From Haloglomus litoreum (GTDB lineage: Archaea; Halobacteriota; Halobacteria; Halobacteriales; Haloarculaceae), in assembly GCF_029338515.1 (NCBI RefSeq), contig NZ_CP119988.1:2790001-2854000 (forward strand): 64,000 nucleotides of DNA. The letters run 5' to 3'. Within the stretch, counting starts at the first letter, position 1. Each line of letters begins with the position of its first letter. The notes beneath the pieces were generated by a model. It was not told the origin of the DNA. It worked only from the letters and a program-made list of their open reading frames with translations, and did no database searches. Both the position numbers and the translations under genes were made by a program. Shown here piece after piece: positions 17,894 to 26,216 of the stretch.

Positions 17894-19057
17894 CTACCGC
17901 CGGCCGATACTCGTCGAGAACAGCCCCCCGCCGTCAGGGGCGATGACCTCGACGGTCACCTCCTGCCCAAGCGTCGCCGTCGCGTCGGGTGCGGGCGGGT
18001 CGGCGGTCGCGCGGAGCGTGCCGTCGGCGGCGACCCAGAGGTAGCGCTGGTCGTCGCCGAACGGCTCGTCGAGCGTCGTCTCGTACAGCGTCCCGTTGGA
18101 GACGACGGTCACGATGGAGCCCTCTGGCACGGCATCCCCGTACAGGTGGACCAGTTCGATGCTGGACGCGTCGAACGCGAAGACGTCGAGTTCGAGGTCG
18201 AGCGAGGCGCTCGGCGGAACGGCGTCGACCCACGCGGGTCGGGTCGGGGCCGCGGTGCCGAGCCGGACCACCTCGTACGTGGTGTGGTAGGTCTGGCCCT
18301 CGCCGTAGTCGACCCGCACGTCGGCACTCCGGATGACCCCGTTCTCGTCGACGACGAGTCGCGAGACCGTGTCGGTCACGCCGTCGTTCCCGACACGGTC
18401 GATGGTCGCCTCCAGCGCGACGTAGCGCACGCCGTCGCGGGTCTCGATGCCTCTCACCTCGTGGTCGGTGCCGGCGAACTGGATGTCGCGCTGGAGGGTG
18501 CCGAACCAGACGAAGTACTCCGGCGGGTAGAGCCGTCTGGTCACGTCGTAGGTGGTCGAGCCGCTCTCGACGTGCCGGTTGTACTGGTGGGTGGTGTTGA
18601 CCCACACGTCGTTCGTGATGACGCTCTCGTCACCACCGGCGTCGAACCCCGCCGAGGTGCCGTTCATGAGAGCGACCTCGCCGCCGGGCCCGGCCGTCAG
18701 CGTCAGGTCCAGTCGGTTGCTGACCGTACCGTTGTAGGTGCTCGTGACGGTCTGGTTCACCACGAACCCCTCGGCCAGCAGCACGCGCTGGTGGGCGCCG
18801 GTCAGGGCGACCGGGTTGACGATACCCTCGCGAGTGACGCCCGGTGCCAGGTCGTCGCCGACAGGGGTCTGGGTCGCTACGGGGGTATCGGTCGATGTCG
18901 GGGTCGCTGCGGGGGTGCCGGTCGCTGCGGGGGTGCCGGTCGATGTCGGGGTGGCCGTCGGTGTCGCGGTCGGCGTGCCTGCGGGGTCGCCAGTCAGAGA
19001 GGAGCAGCCGGCGAGCAGGACGAACAGCGCGACGAGGACGGTAACTCCGCGGTCCAT
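17894..19057 (-). CDS. Secreted lipoprotein, DUF7537-like
   Basis: 387-residue surface lipoprotein. The signal TVLVALFVLLAGCSSL carries a lipobox with Cys18. A Thr/Pro linker with degenerate TPAATGTP-type units (residues 27-65) follows; at DNA level it is a short direct-repeat tract at about 18870-18980. The globular part is beta-rich with N-glycosylation sequons (NQT, NGT, NTT). YGEGQTYHTTYEVVRLGTAA and related segments resemble the haloarchaeal DUF7537 lipoproteins, whose role is unknown. It has no obvious partner gene. Confidence 0.78.
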   Translation of the reverse strand: MDRGVTVLVALFVLLAGCSSLTGDPAGTPTATPTATPTSTGTPAATGTPAATPTSTDTPVATQTPVGDDLAPGVTREGIVNPVALTGAHQRVLLAEGFVVNQTVTSTYNGTVSNRLDLTLTAGPGGEVALMNGTSAGFDAGGDESVITNDVWVNTTHQYNRHVESGSTTYDVTRRLYPPEYFVWFGTLQRDIQFAGTDHEVRGIETRDGVRYVALEATIDRVGNDGVTDTVSRLVVDENGVIRSADVRVDYGEGQTYHTTYEVVRLGTAAPTRPAWVDAVPPSASLDLELDVFAFDASSIELVHLYGDAVPEGSIVTVVSNGTLYETTLDEPFGDDQRYLWVAADGTLRATADPPAPDATATLGQEVTVEVIAPDGGGLFSTSIGRR

Positions 19058-19343
19058 GCGTACCCGCCGTCGCCCATCGACGACACGCTGTCGGCGATTC
19101 CCGCGCGATGAGAGCCTTGTGGCATATCGACACGACCACCCACTCTATACACCGCCAGTTATCCATTTATTGTGCCCATCCATGTAGAGTCTCGCCCGCA
19201 ACACCGATAATGGACCCATATTCCAATAATCTCAGCCAGCGGCAGCGAGTCCGGAGCGACCCGTGGGGGTCGGGGGGTGGCCCCGGCAACGTATTTCTGC
19301 GAGGACCGCGTCGGTTCGAGATGCGCGCGCCAGCGCCAGCACC

Positions 19344-19493
19344 ATGACCCACACACTCGAGATCAGCGACAACCTGAAAGAGCGGATGGAACGCCACCTG
19401 GAGGAGGACGAGACCCTCGAGGAGTTCGTCGAGGAGCTCCTCTCCATGTACGAGACGGAGGGCGCGTTCCTCCAGGAGGGGTACTCGGAGTGA
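19344..19493 (+). CDS. Small DUF7557-like protein
   Basis: 49 residues: THTLEISDNLKERMERHLEE then ETLEEFVEELLSMYE. The strand-helix-helix pattern with LEISDxLxxRLE is that of short ribbon-helix-helix-like haloarchaeal proteins (DUF7557), possibly antitoxin-like DNA-binding proteins; no toxin gene is adjacent. The ATG at 19344 is chosen because the family starts here and a TATA-like GTATTTC lies upstream near 19290. Confidence 0.65.
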   Translation: MTHTLEISDNLKERMERHLEEDETLEEFVEELLSMYETEGAFLQEGYSE

Positions 19494-19565
19494 CACCACG
19501 CCGCGAGTGAGACCCACCTTCTCGTTCCGTGCGCGACCGCCGTCGAACCGCCGCTGGCGACAGTC

Positions 19566-20153
19566 TCACTCCTCGCCGAGGCCGTACTCGCCGCCGTAAC
19601 GCATGAAGAAGTACGCGAGTCCGAGCACCGACAGCCCCGCGACCAGCGCGCCCAGAGCGAGCGTCCGTGCGTTCTCCGGTACCTCCGGAACGAGGCCGCC
19701 GCTATCCGTCGGCGTGGCGCCGGCGGTCCCCACGTTGACGGTGCCGATCATCCCAGCGCCCTCGTGCGGGATGCAGAAGTAGCCGTAGGTGCCCTCGACC
19801 TCGAAGGTGTGCTGGTAGGTTTCGCCACCACCCACCTCGCCATCGGGGTAGGAGTTGCGCGCGGCCCCCTCGGTGTCGAAGCCGCCGCTCGCGAAGAACT
19901 CGGCCTCGGCGGGGATGTCGTCCTCGTAGGCGGTCACGGAGTGGCCGATGGAGCCGACGTTCTCCCAGACCACCGTGTCGCCGGGCTCGATGGCGATGGT
20001 CTCGGGGTCGAACACGAGTCCGTCCGTCATCGCCACGGTGTGGGTGGTACCGTCCTGTGCGGTGGCGGTGCCGGTCGCGCCGGCGAGCGCACCGGCGCCG
20101 GCGGCCGTTCGGAGGAAGTCGCGCCGTGAGACGGCTGTGGACTCCGTGGACAT
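19566..20153 (-). CDS. Halocyanin/plastocyanin-type blue copper protein, Tat-exported, C-terminally anchored
   Basis: 195-residue electron carrier at the outer face of the membrane. The Tat signal is VSRRDFLRTAAGAGALAG. The cupredoxin domain (about residues 35-150) has the copper ligands His in SIGHSVTAY and Cys-His-Met in YFCIPHEGAGMIGTV. A C-terminal helix (TLALGALVAGLSVLGLAYFF) anchors it rather than a lipobox. It may carry electrons between respiratory complexes; no oxidase gene is adjacent. Confidence 0.9.
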   Translation of the reverse strand: MSTESTAVSRRDFLRTAAGAGALAGATGTATAQDGTTHTVAMTDGLVFDPETIAIEPGDTVVWENVGSIGHSVTAYEDDIPAEAEFFASGGFDTEGAARNSYPDGEVGGGETYQHTFEVEGTYGYFCIPHEGAGMIGTVNVGTAGATPTDSGGLVPEVPENARTLALGALVAGLSVLGLAYFFMRYGGEYGLGEE

Positions 20154-20366
20154 ACTCGTGCTTGCATCCACACCGGTATCATCCAATCCGTCGTTCTCAC
20201 TGGTTGAGAGGTGACAGAACGCTCGCATGCTGCTCCTGGGTGGAGATTCCCGGCGCCGGGGAACCGCCGCTGCTTCTAATCCGTCTCGCGTCCCAGCCGA
20301 TGGCGAGCAGATGTTCGACAGTACCCGGCCTCCGCTCGACACCGACGAGGGGGTGGGAAGGCTCCG

Positions 20367-20813
20367 ATGACACGACACGTGCTGGTTCCCACCGACGGGT
20401 CGCCGCTGGCGCGCCAGGCGCTCCGGTACGCGCTGCGGGAGTTCCCGGACGCCGACATCACCGTCCTGCACGTGGTCGACCTGTTCGAGCCGACGTACGG
20501 CGAGCACCAGGGGTTCGAGCCGACGTACGAGCACATGATGGGCTCGGCGGAGTGGTACGAGGCCACCGAGCGGGTGACCGACGCCATCCTCGGCGCGGCC
20601 CGCGACCTGGCGGCGGACTACGACCGCGAGGTGGCCACCGACTCCGACATCGGCGACGTCGACCGGATCGTCCTGAGCTACGCCGACGAGGAGGACGTGG
20701 ACCACATCGTCCTCGGAGCGCACGGCAGGGAGGGCGCGGACAGGCCGTTCTTCGGGAGCGTCGCCGACACGGTCGCTCGCCGGGCCTCGGTCCCGGTGAC
20801 GCTCGTCCGGTGA
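20367..20813 (+). CDS. Universal stress protein (UspA family)
   Basis: 148 residues, one Usp domain. The N-terminus TRHVLVPTDGSPLARQALRY and C-terminal nucleotide motif GAHGREGADRPFFGSVAD (G-2x-G-9x-G-S) indicate an ATP-binding type. The role is stress adaptation; no specific partner is evident. It is convergent with a second UspA gene 27 nt away. Confidence 0.92.
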   Translation: MTRHVLVPTDGSPLARQALRYALREFPDADITVLHVVDLFEPTYGEHQGFEPTYEHMMGSAEWYEATERVTDAILGAARDLAADYDREVATDSDIGDVDRIVLSYADEEDVDHIVLGAHGREGADRPFFGSVADTVARRASVPVTLVR

Positions 20814-20840
20814 GGCCGGCGCATCCTCGCCGCCCGTCCG

Positions 20841-21251
20841 TCAGCGCGCGACGGTGACGGGGACGGGTGACCGCCGGAGGACGGTCTCGGCGACGCTGCC
20901 GAGCAGTATCCGCCCGACGCCCGTCCGCCCGTGACTTCCGATGACGACGTGGTCGACCTCGTCGAGCGCGGCGTACTCGAGGATGGTCCTGGCAGGATCG
21001 CCGAACGCGACCTCCGTCTCGGTCGCGACACCCCGCGAGTCGGCGTGGGCCGTGGCCGCCGCCAGGATCCGCTCGGCATCGTGCTGTGCGGCATCCATCG
21101 CGCCGTCGAGCCCCCGGCTCCCGTGCGTGGCGAGCGCCCGCAGCGGGTCGACGACGTGGACCACCAGGAGCGTCCCCGGGAACGCCTCGACGGCGAGTTC
21201 CAGTGCCGTCCACGCCGGGTCCGAGTCGTCGATGGGGACCAGTACGACCAT
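20841..21251 (-). CDS. Universal stress protein (UspA family)
   Basis: 136 residues starting at the ATG at 21251 (MVVLVPIDDSDPAW). The nucleotide motif GSHGRTGVGRILLGSVAE is intact, so ATP binding is expected. It faces the preceding UspA tail to tail; the two differ clearly (REGADRPFF versus RTGVGRILL), so this is not a recent duplication. Confidence 0.92.
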   Translation of the reverse strand: MVVLVPIDDSDPAWTALELAVEAFPGTLLVVHVVDPLRALATHGSRGLDGAMDAAQHDAERILAAATAHADSRGVATETEVAFGDPARTILEYAALDEVDHVVIGSHGRTGVGRILLGSVAETVLRRSPVPVTVAR

Positions 21252-21434
21252 GGCTGCGGCTACGTGTCGGGGAAGAAGAAGCGGTGGGGTGACTCCGGCG
21301 ATCTGAGAACGCCGAGCGAGGGCCTGCTGGCACACGACGGTTCGCTACCGGCGTGCCGGAGCCGGGGCGGTGGCAGAACCGGGGGTTCGGGAGTCGGGGG
21401 GCGACCGGAAGTCGCCGGGGGGTGTGCCGGGTGC

Positions 21435-22019
21435 TCAGACCAGCAGCTGGATGTCGGCCTCGGCCATCTCCTGGAAGGCGCTGGCCGCACCGACGCCGGT
21501 CTCGACCTCGTCGAAGAAGTCGTCCTCGTCGTAGCCCATCAGGTCGATGGTCATCTGGCAGGCCTGGAACCGGACGCCCTGGTCGATGGAGGTCTCGATG
21601 AGTTCGCGGACCGTGGCGACCTCGTTGTCGGCGATCTGCTTCGCCATCATCCGGGTCGTGACCCGGTCCATCCCCGGGAGCGCGCCGACCACGTTGGGGA
21701 CGGGCATATTGGGGTTGCCGACGGCGCTCAGCTTGAGGTCGTCGGCCTTCTCCTCGTGGAGGATCTCGAGCCCCCAGAAGGTGTGGAACACGGTCACGTC
21801 GTATCCGAAGGCGGCCGCCGTGCTCGCGAGGATGAGCGGCGGGTAGGCCATGTCGAGGGTCCCCTTCGTCGCGATGATGACCATCTTCTGGGTATCGTCG
21901 TCCACCTCGGTACGGACGGCCGCGAGTTCGTCCTCCAGGTCGTCGATACGGGACTGGAGTGCCTCGAACTCCTCGGCCGAGGGTGCGCCGTCGGGGGTGG
22001 GCTGGGTGTCCGTGCTCAT
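21435..22019 (-). CDS. DsrE/DsrF/DrsH-like sulfur carrier protein
   Basis: 194 residues. Residues 15-42 form a coiled-coil (EEFEALQSRIDDLEDELAAV); the rest is the DsrE fold beginning KMVIIATKGTLDMAYPPLIL. The conserved Cys154 in VRFQACQMTIDLMG is the likely persulfide-carrying residue. Relatives accept sulfane sulfur from TusA or rhodanese. The gene starts 2 nt after the stop of the upstream tusA (22022-22276), so the two form an operon. This is the left edge of the sulfur island. Confidence 0.9.
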   Translation of the reverse strand: MSTDTQPTPDGAPSAEEFEALQSRIDDLEDELAAVRTEVDDDTQKMVIIATKGTLDMAYPPLILASTAAAFGYDVTVFHTFWGLEILHEEKADDLKLSAVGNPNMPVPNVVGALPGMDRVTTRMMAKQIADNEVATVRELIETSIDQGVRFQACQMTIDLMGYDEDDFFDEVETGVGAASAFQEMAEADIQLLV

Positions 22020-22021
22020 CG

Positions 22022-22276
22022 TCACTCGGTCTTGCGGATGTAGTGGCGGTAGACGGCCTCGCCGTCCTCCGTGCCCTCCTCCTGGTCGACGAGCTCGGCG
22101 TCCTCGGTCGAGTCCGCCCAGCCCGCGATGTCGCTCATGCTCCCGGAGTCGGTCGCGACCACCTCCAGCGTGGCGCCGGGGGCGAGCCCGTCGAAGGCTC
22201 CCTTGGTCTTGATGACCGGCATCGGGCAGTTCTGTCCCTTCACGTCGAGCGTCTCGGTAGGTGTTTCCGTGCTCAT
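22022..22276 (-). CDS. tusA: TusA family sulfurtransferase (CPMP type)
   Basis: 84-residue sulfur-relay protein. The active-site motif is CPMP with Cys17 (DVKGQNCPMPVIKTKGAF), which carries sulfur as a persulfide. The C-terminal beta strand has DGEAVYRHYIRKTE. Co-transcribed with a DsrE-like gene, which fits the TusA-DsrE relay of sulfur oxidisers. It is divergent from the rhodanese-MBL gene over a 305-nt shared regulatory gap. A CACAATAT-type motif at 22304-22313 is about 30 nt before its ATG. Confidence 0.92.
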   Translation of the reverse strand: MSTETPTETLDVKGQNCPMPVIKTKGAFDGLAPGATLEVVATDSGSMSDIAGWADSTEDAELVDQEEGTEDGEAVYRHYIRKTE

Positions 22277-22303
22277 GTTTCGGATGTCCTCTATTGGGAC
22301 TAT

Positions 22304-22313
22304 CGCACAATAT
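22304..22313 (-). promoter_or_regulatory. CAATAT-type motif CGCACAATAT before tusA
   Basis: Identical to the ten bases at 27019-27028. On the tusA strand it reads ATATTGTGCG and lies about 30 nt before the start, over the expected TATA position, so a bound protein would probably repress. A CCCAAT element 7 nt closer to the gene may be its second half. Confidence 0.5.
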
Positions 22314-22510
22314 CGGCTTGCCCGTGATAAGTATATCGATTATTGCCCAATCAATACACAACCATCTCGGCTACGCACACGCGGGGAACGAGAACCCGTG
22401 ACGGCAGGGACATCCTCTGAAGGCTTCGGAGCGCCATCTGTCGCAGTCCGGGAGCAGTTCGTTCCGTGCTCCCCCGCGAGAGCGGGCCATAGATCGCTCC
22501 GGCGCGAACC

Positions 22511-22519
22511 TAATATTGC
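22511..22519 (+). promoter_or_regulatory. CAATAT-type motif TAATATTGC before the rhodanese-MBL gene
   Basis: Reverse complement GCAATATTA is the same nine bases as 24796-24804 before the second tusA. It lies about 20 nt upstream of the probable TATA element of the 22582 gene. Confidence 0.45.
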
Positions 22520-22581
22520 GGTAGATTGGAAATACTATGCAAAATCTTAAGTCGATCACTCCAGTACGGGGGAATGCACAC

Positions 22582-23781
22582 ATGAACCCGGACGAGTTGG
22601 GCGTCGAGATGCCCGACGTGACTGTTGAATCGACCAGCCCCGAGCAGCTCAAGGCCCGTATCGACGACGGGGAGGCGGTCACCCTGCTGGACGCCCGGAT
22701 GTCGAGCGACTACGAGGAGTGGGCCATCGACGGCGAGAACGTCGAGTCCATCAACGTCCCCTACTTCCAGTTCCTGGACGAGGAGATCGACGACGCGGTG
22801 CTGGAGCAGCTGCCCGAGGACGACCACATGACCGTCCTCTGCGCGAAGGGCGGTGCCAGCGAGTACGTCGCGGCCGAACTCTCCGTCCGCGGCTACGACG
22901 TCGACCACCTCGAGGACGGGATGAACGGCTGGGCCTCCATCTACGAGGCCGAGGAGATCACCGGCTACGACGGCGCGGGGACGCTCGTCCAGTACCAGCG
23001 CCCCTCCAGCGGCTGCCTGGGCTACATGGTCTACGACGGCGACGAGGCCGCCGTCATCGACCCGCTGCGCGCGTTCACCGACCGCTACCTCGAGGACGCC
23101 GCCGAACTCGGTGTCGACCTGACGTACGCCATCGATACCCACATCCACGCCGATCACATCTCCGGCGTGCGCGCGCTCGTCGAGGAGGGCGTCGAGGGTG
23201 TCGTCCCCGCGGCCGCCGCCGAGCGCGGCGTCACCTACACCGACCAGGTGACGCTGGCCGAGGACGGCGACGAGTTCGATGTCGGCGACGCCACCATCGA
23301 GACCGTGTTCACCCCCGGCCACACGACCGGGATGACGAGCTACCTCGTCGACGACAGCCTGCTGGCGACGGGTGACGGCCTCTTCATCGAGAGCGTCGCC
23401 CGCCCGGACCTCGAGGAGGGCGACGACGGCGCGCCGGACGCCGCCCGGATGCTCTACGAGAGCCTGCAGGAGCGCGTCCTCACGCTCGACGACGACGTGC
23501 TGGTCGGCGGCGCCCACTTCAGCGACGCCGCAGAACCCGCCGACGACGGGACCTACACGGCCCCCATCGGTGACCTCAGAGAGCGGATGGACGCGCTCTC
23601 GATGGACGAGGACGACTTCGTCGACCTGGTGCTGGCGGATATGCCGCCCCGGCCGGCCAACTACGAGGACATCATCGCGACGAACCTCGGACAGCAGGCG
23701 GCCGACGACGAGGAAGCGTTCACCCTCGAGCTGGGCCCGAACAACTGCGCCGCCAGCCAGGATGCGCTCACGAGTGACTGA
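22582..23781 (+). CDS. Rhodanese - metallo-beta-lactamase fusion (persulfide dioxygenase-like)
   Basis: 399 residues. Residues 15-125 are a rhodanese domain with active-site loop CAKGGAS (Cys87). From about 135 on is a glyoxalase II/ETHE1-type metallo-beta-lactamase domain with THIHADH (His187, His189, Asp191, His192) and FTPGHTTGM. ETHE1-like enzymes oxidise glutathione- or protein-bound persulfide to sulfite; the rhodanese would supply or remove the sulfane sulfur. I use the ATG at 22582 because an in-frame ATG at 22537 would put the TATA-like AAAATCTTAA (22541-22550) inside the gene. It is followed after 10 nt by the YeeE/YedE pair, probably one operon. Confidence 0.9.
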   Translation: MNPDELGVEMPDVTVESTSPEQLKARIDDGEAVTLLDARMSSDYEEWAIDGENVESINVPYFQFLDEEIDDAVLEQLPEDDHMTVLCAKGGASEYVAAELSVRGYDVDHLEDGMNGWASIYEAEEITGYDGAGTLVQYQRPSSGCLGYMVYDGDEAAVIDPLRAFTDRYLEDAAELGVDLTYAIDTHIHADHISGVRALVEEGVEGVVPAAAAERGVTYTDQVTLAEDGDEFDVGDATIETVFTPGHTTGMTSYLVDDSLLATGDGLFIESVARPDLEEGDDGAPDAARMLYESLQERVLTLDDDVLVGGAHFSDAAEPADDGTYTAPIGDLRERMDALSMDEDDFVDLVLADMPPRPANYEDIIATNLGQQAADDEEAFTLELGPNNCAASQDALTSD

Positions 23782-23791
23782 GGGGAGATAG

Positions 23792-24274
23792 ATGCTCAGT
23801 GGACTACTCGGGCTGGAGACGTTCTTCCCGAACGGCGTGAGTCACTACGCCATCGGCGGCCTGCTCGTCGGACTCGGGACGGCCGTCATCTACTACGGGA
23901 CGGGCATCCCGGCCGGCGCGAGCACGTTCCTGGAGTCGACCCTGTCGTACGTCTCCGACCGGGACCGGTTCCAGCGGTACCGCGCGTCCCGTGACTGGCG
24001 AGTGGTCTTCACCGTCGGCATCGTCCTCGGGGCGGCCGTCTACGCCCTCACGATTCAGGGCGGCGCGTGGACGACCGCGGTCGCCCCGTGGCGGCTGTTC
24101 GTCGGCGGTACGCTCGTCGGTGTCGGCACCCGTGTCGGGAAGGGCTGTACCTCCGGCCACGGCATCTGTGGCGTCGGCTCCGTCTCCCGGACGTCCATCG
24201 TCGGCGTGGTGACGTTCATGCTCGTCGCCATCGTCACCGCGAACGTCGTCGCCGCGCTGGGGGTGACACCGTGA
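23792..24274 (+). CDS. YeeE/YedE family sulfur-transport protein, N-terminal half-type subunit
   Basis: 160-residue membrane protein with about four helices. The signature VGKGCTSGHGICG contains Cys119 and Cys126. In YeeE/TsuA thiosulfate transporters such in-membrane cysteines pass thiosulfate along by transient S-S interaction. It is half the size of the bacterial single-chain protein and its stop overlaps the next gene, which supplies the other half. A GGGGAGAT Shine-Dalgarno-like stretch precedes the ATG. Substrate (thiosulfate or another sulfur compound) is inferred. Confidence 0.9.
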   Translation: MLSGLLGLETFFPNGVSHYAIGGLLVGLGTAVIYYGTGIPAGASTFLESTLSYVSDRDRFQRYRASRDWRVVFTVGIVLGAAVYALTIQGGAWTTAVAPWRLFVGGTLVGVGTRVGKGCTSGHGICGVGSVSRTSIVGVVTFMLVAIVTANVVAALGVTP

Positions 24275-24735
24275 GCAGCGGCCGACACCCGCTGTTCCTG
24301 CCGACGGTGCTGGTCGGCGGGCTGATCTTCGGCTTCGGCCTCGGCATCAGTCAGATGGCCCGCCCGGAGGTCGTGCTCGACTTCCTCACGTTCGAGGACC
24401 TGGGGCTGCTGTTCGTGATGGGTGGCGGCTCCGTGGTCGCCGGGCTCGCGTTCTGGTTCGTCCCGCGCCTGCGCGACGGGGCACCACTCACCGGCCGCCG
24501 GTACGAGCGCCGGCTGAAGGCGTTCGACCGGCGGGTCCTCGTCGGCGGCGGCATCTTCGGCGTCGGCTGGGGGCTGGCCGGCATCTGCCCCGGCGCGGCC
24601 TACGCCAGCCTCGGGGTGGGCAACTGGCCCATCCTCTACGCCATCGCCGGGATGTTCCTCGGCGCGTACGCGCAGGGCGTCTGGCGAAGCAAGCGCGCCG
24701 ACGATACGGCCACCCCGACCCCCAGCGACGACTGA
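24271..24735 (+). CDS. YeeE/YedE family sulfur-transport protein, second half-type subunit
   Basis: 154 residues with about four helices. It starts at a GTG whose last two bases begin the TGA of the preceding gene (GTGA overlap), indicating coupled translation and a 1:1 partner. The signature GWGLAGICPGAAYASLG has Cys106, the counterpart of the conserved cysteine in the second half of single-chain YeeE. With the preceding protein it should form one transporter. Confidence 0.9.
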   Translation: MSSGRHPLFLPTVLVGGLIFGFGLGISQMARPEVVLDFLTFEDLGLLFVMGGGSVVAGLAFWFVPRLRDGAPLTGRRYERRLKAFDRRVLVGGGIFGVGWGLAGICPGAAYASLGVGNWPILYAIAGMFLGAYAQGVWRSKRADDTATPTPSDD

Positions 24736-24791
24736 CCACCACTCCGGTCGCTTCCCCGTTCTCCGCCTCGCTCCCATAACCTTGGAATTAC

Positions 24792-24801
24792 CGTGCAATA
24801 T
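24792..24801 (+). promoter_or_regulatory. CAATAT-type motif CGTGCAATAT before tusA-SQR
   Basis: Lies 35-44 nt before the second tusA start. GCAATATTA here (24796-24804) equals the reverse complement at 22511-22519. It overlaps the only AT-rich stretch available for a TATA element, so it may combine both roles. Confidence 0.45.
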
Positions 24802-24835
24802 TATGTCGGGAGACGCTCTAGGTGAGGGTAGCATT

Positions 24836-25072
24836 ATGAGCGAGACACAGGCGGAGAAGACGGTCGATTCGCGGGGGGCTGCCTGCCCTGGTCCCCTGAT
24901 GGACCTCGTCGGCGCGATCCGCGAGGTCGACTCCGGAACCGTGGTCGCCCTGCTGAGCGACAACGACCAGTCGCTGGTCGACGTGCCCGAGTGGGCCGCC
25001 GAGTCCGGGAACGAGGTCGTCGGGACCGAGGAGGCAGAGGACCACTACCGCATCCTGGTGAGGAAAGCATGA
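24836..25072 (+). CDS. tusA: TusA family sulfurtransferase (CPGP type)
   Basis: 78 residues with the active-site motif CPGP and Cys17 (VDSRGAACPGPLMDLVGAI). The motif differs from the CPMP of the other copy, suggesting a different partner. The start at 24836 (MSETQAEKTVD) is chosen because the strand carrying the Cys motif begins about residue 9. It overlaps the SQR-like gene by 4 nt (ATGA), so sulfur made by that flavoprotein may be handed straight to it. Confidence 0.92.
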   Translation: MSETQAEKTVDSRGAACPGPLMDLVGAIREVDSGTVVALLSDNDQSLVDVPEWAAESGNEVVGTEEAEDHYRILVRKA

Positions 25073-26214
25073 CCCGAGATGTCGTCATCGTGGGCGGCGG
25101 GACAGGCGGCGCCGTCCTCGCCAACGACCTGGCCGACCGGTTCGCGTCGGAGATCGACGCGGGCGACGTGCGCGTCACGCTCGTCAACGACAGCGATGAC
25201 CACGTCTACAAACCGGTCTGGCTGTACGTCCCGTTCGGCAAGCGCGAGCCGTCGGACGGCCGGCGACCCCTCCGCGACCTGGTCGACAGCCGTGTCGATG
25301 TCGTCATCGACCGTGTCACGGACATCGACACGGACGCCCAGCGCCTGACCTACCGCGACGGTAGCGGGCCGGGCCGGTACGACAAACTGGTGCTCGCGAC
25401 GGGGTCGCGACTCGCGCCCGAGGAGATCCCCGGCCTGGTCGAGGGAGGCCACGACTACTACACCGAGGAGGGTGCGCTGGCGCTGCAGGAGGAACTGCTC
25501 TCGTTCACCGAGGGGCACCTCGTCCTGAGCGTCATCGGGTCACCCCACATGTGCCCGGCGGCGCCGCTGGAGTTCGTCTTCATGGCCGACGACTGGTTCC
25601 GCAAGCGTGGCCTCCGCGAGGACATCGACATCACCTACACCTACCCCATCCAGCGCGTCCACGGCAACCCCCACATCGCGGAGTGGGCGGCACCGCTGAT
25701 GGAGGAGCGGGACATCAACGTCGAGACGTTCTTCAACGCCGAGGAGATCGACGCCGAGAACGGCGTGATGACCTCGATGGAGGGCGGCGAACTCGACTAC
25801 GACCTGCTCGTCACCATCCCGCCCCACCGGGGCATCGACCTGGTGGAGGAGGCGGGGCTCGGCGACCGCGGCTGGGTCGAGGTCGACAAGGGGACGCTGG
25901 AGGCCGTCCACGCCGACAACGTCTACGCCATCGGCGACACCGCCGACACGGGCGTCCCGAAGGCCGGCAGCGTCGCGCACTACCAGGCCGGCGTCGTCGC
26001 CCAGCGCATCGCCAGCGAACTCCGGGACCGCCCCGCGACGGAGGTCTACCACGGCAAGACGGTCTGCTTCATCGAGACCGGCATGGACGCGGCCTCGTAC
26101 GTCGAGTTCGACTACGAGAACCCGCCGACGCCACCGGCACCGTCGAAGAAGCTCCACTGGGCGAAACTCGCGTACAACGAGTCCTACTGGCTGACCGCAC
26201 GGGGGCTGCTCTGA
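25069..26214 (+). CDS. Sulfide:quinone oxidoreductase-like FAD protein
   Basis: 381-residue flavoprotein of the SQR/flavocytochrome c family. VVIVGGGTGGAVLANDLA is the FAD-binding loop, YDKLVLATGSRL the second nucleotide motif, and NVYAIGDTADTG the FAD-closing motif. Two cysteines, Cys162 (SPHMCPAAPLEF) and Cys333 (TVCFIETG), are at the places of the SQR redox pair. The C-terminus is amphipathic (KLHWAKLAYNESYWLTARGLL), consistent with membrane association. It would oxidise sulfide to sulfane sulfur and reduce quinone. Operon order is tusA, this gene, DUF1641. Confidence 0.9.
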   Translation: MTRDVVIVGGGTGGAVLANDLADRFASEIDAGDVRVTLVNDSDDHVYKPVWLYVPFGKREPSDGRRPLRDLVDSRVDVVIDRVTDIDTDAQRLTYRDGSGPGRYDKLVLATGSRLAPEEIPGLVEGGHDYYTEEGALALQEELLSFTEGHLVLSVIGSPHMCPAAPLEFVFMADDWFRKRGLREDIDITYTYPIQRVHGNPHIAEWAAPLMEERDINVETFFNAEEIDAENGVMTSMEGGELDYDLLVTIPPHRGIDLVEEAGLGDRGWVEVDKGTLEAVHADNVYAIGDTADTGVPKAGSVAHYQAGVVAQRIASELRDRPATEVYHGKTVCFIETGMDAASYVEFDYENPPTPPAPSKKLHWAKLAYNESYWLTARGLL

Positions 26215-26216
26215 GC

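Larger units (their letters stand above)
22277..22581. other. 305-nt divergent regulatory region between tusA and the rhodanese-MBL gene
   Basis: No convincing gene. It holds the CGCACAATAT motif (22304-22313), an AT-rich stretch with AGTATATCGATTATTGCCCA (about 22330-22350), TAATATTGC (22511-22519) and a TATA-like AAAATCTTAA (22541-22550) that serves the plus-strand gene. The middle is GC-rich and featureless. Confidence 0.6.

Noticed and set aside
18870-18980. Possible CRISPR-like or tandem-repeat array
   Set aside because: Short degenerate units of GGGGTGCCGGTCGCTGC type code for the Thr/Pro/Ala linker of a lipoprotein; no spacers and no cas genes.
20367-21251. Tail-to-tail UspA pair as a recent duplication
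   Set aside because: The two proteins differ along their length, and no nucleotide-level repeat is visible.
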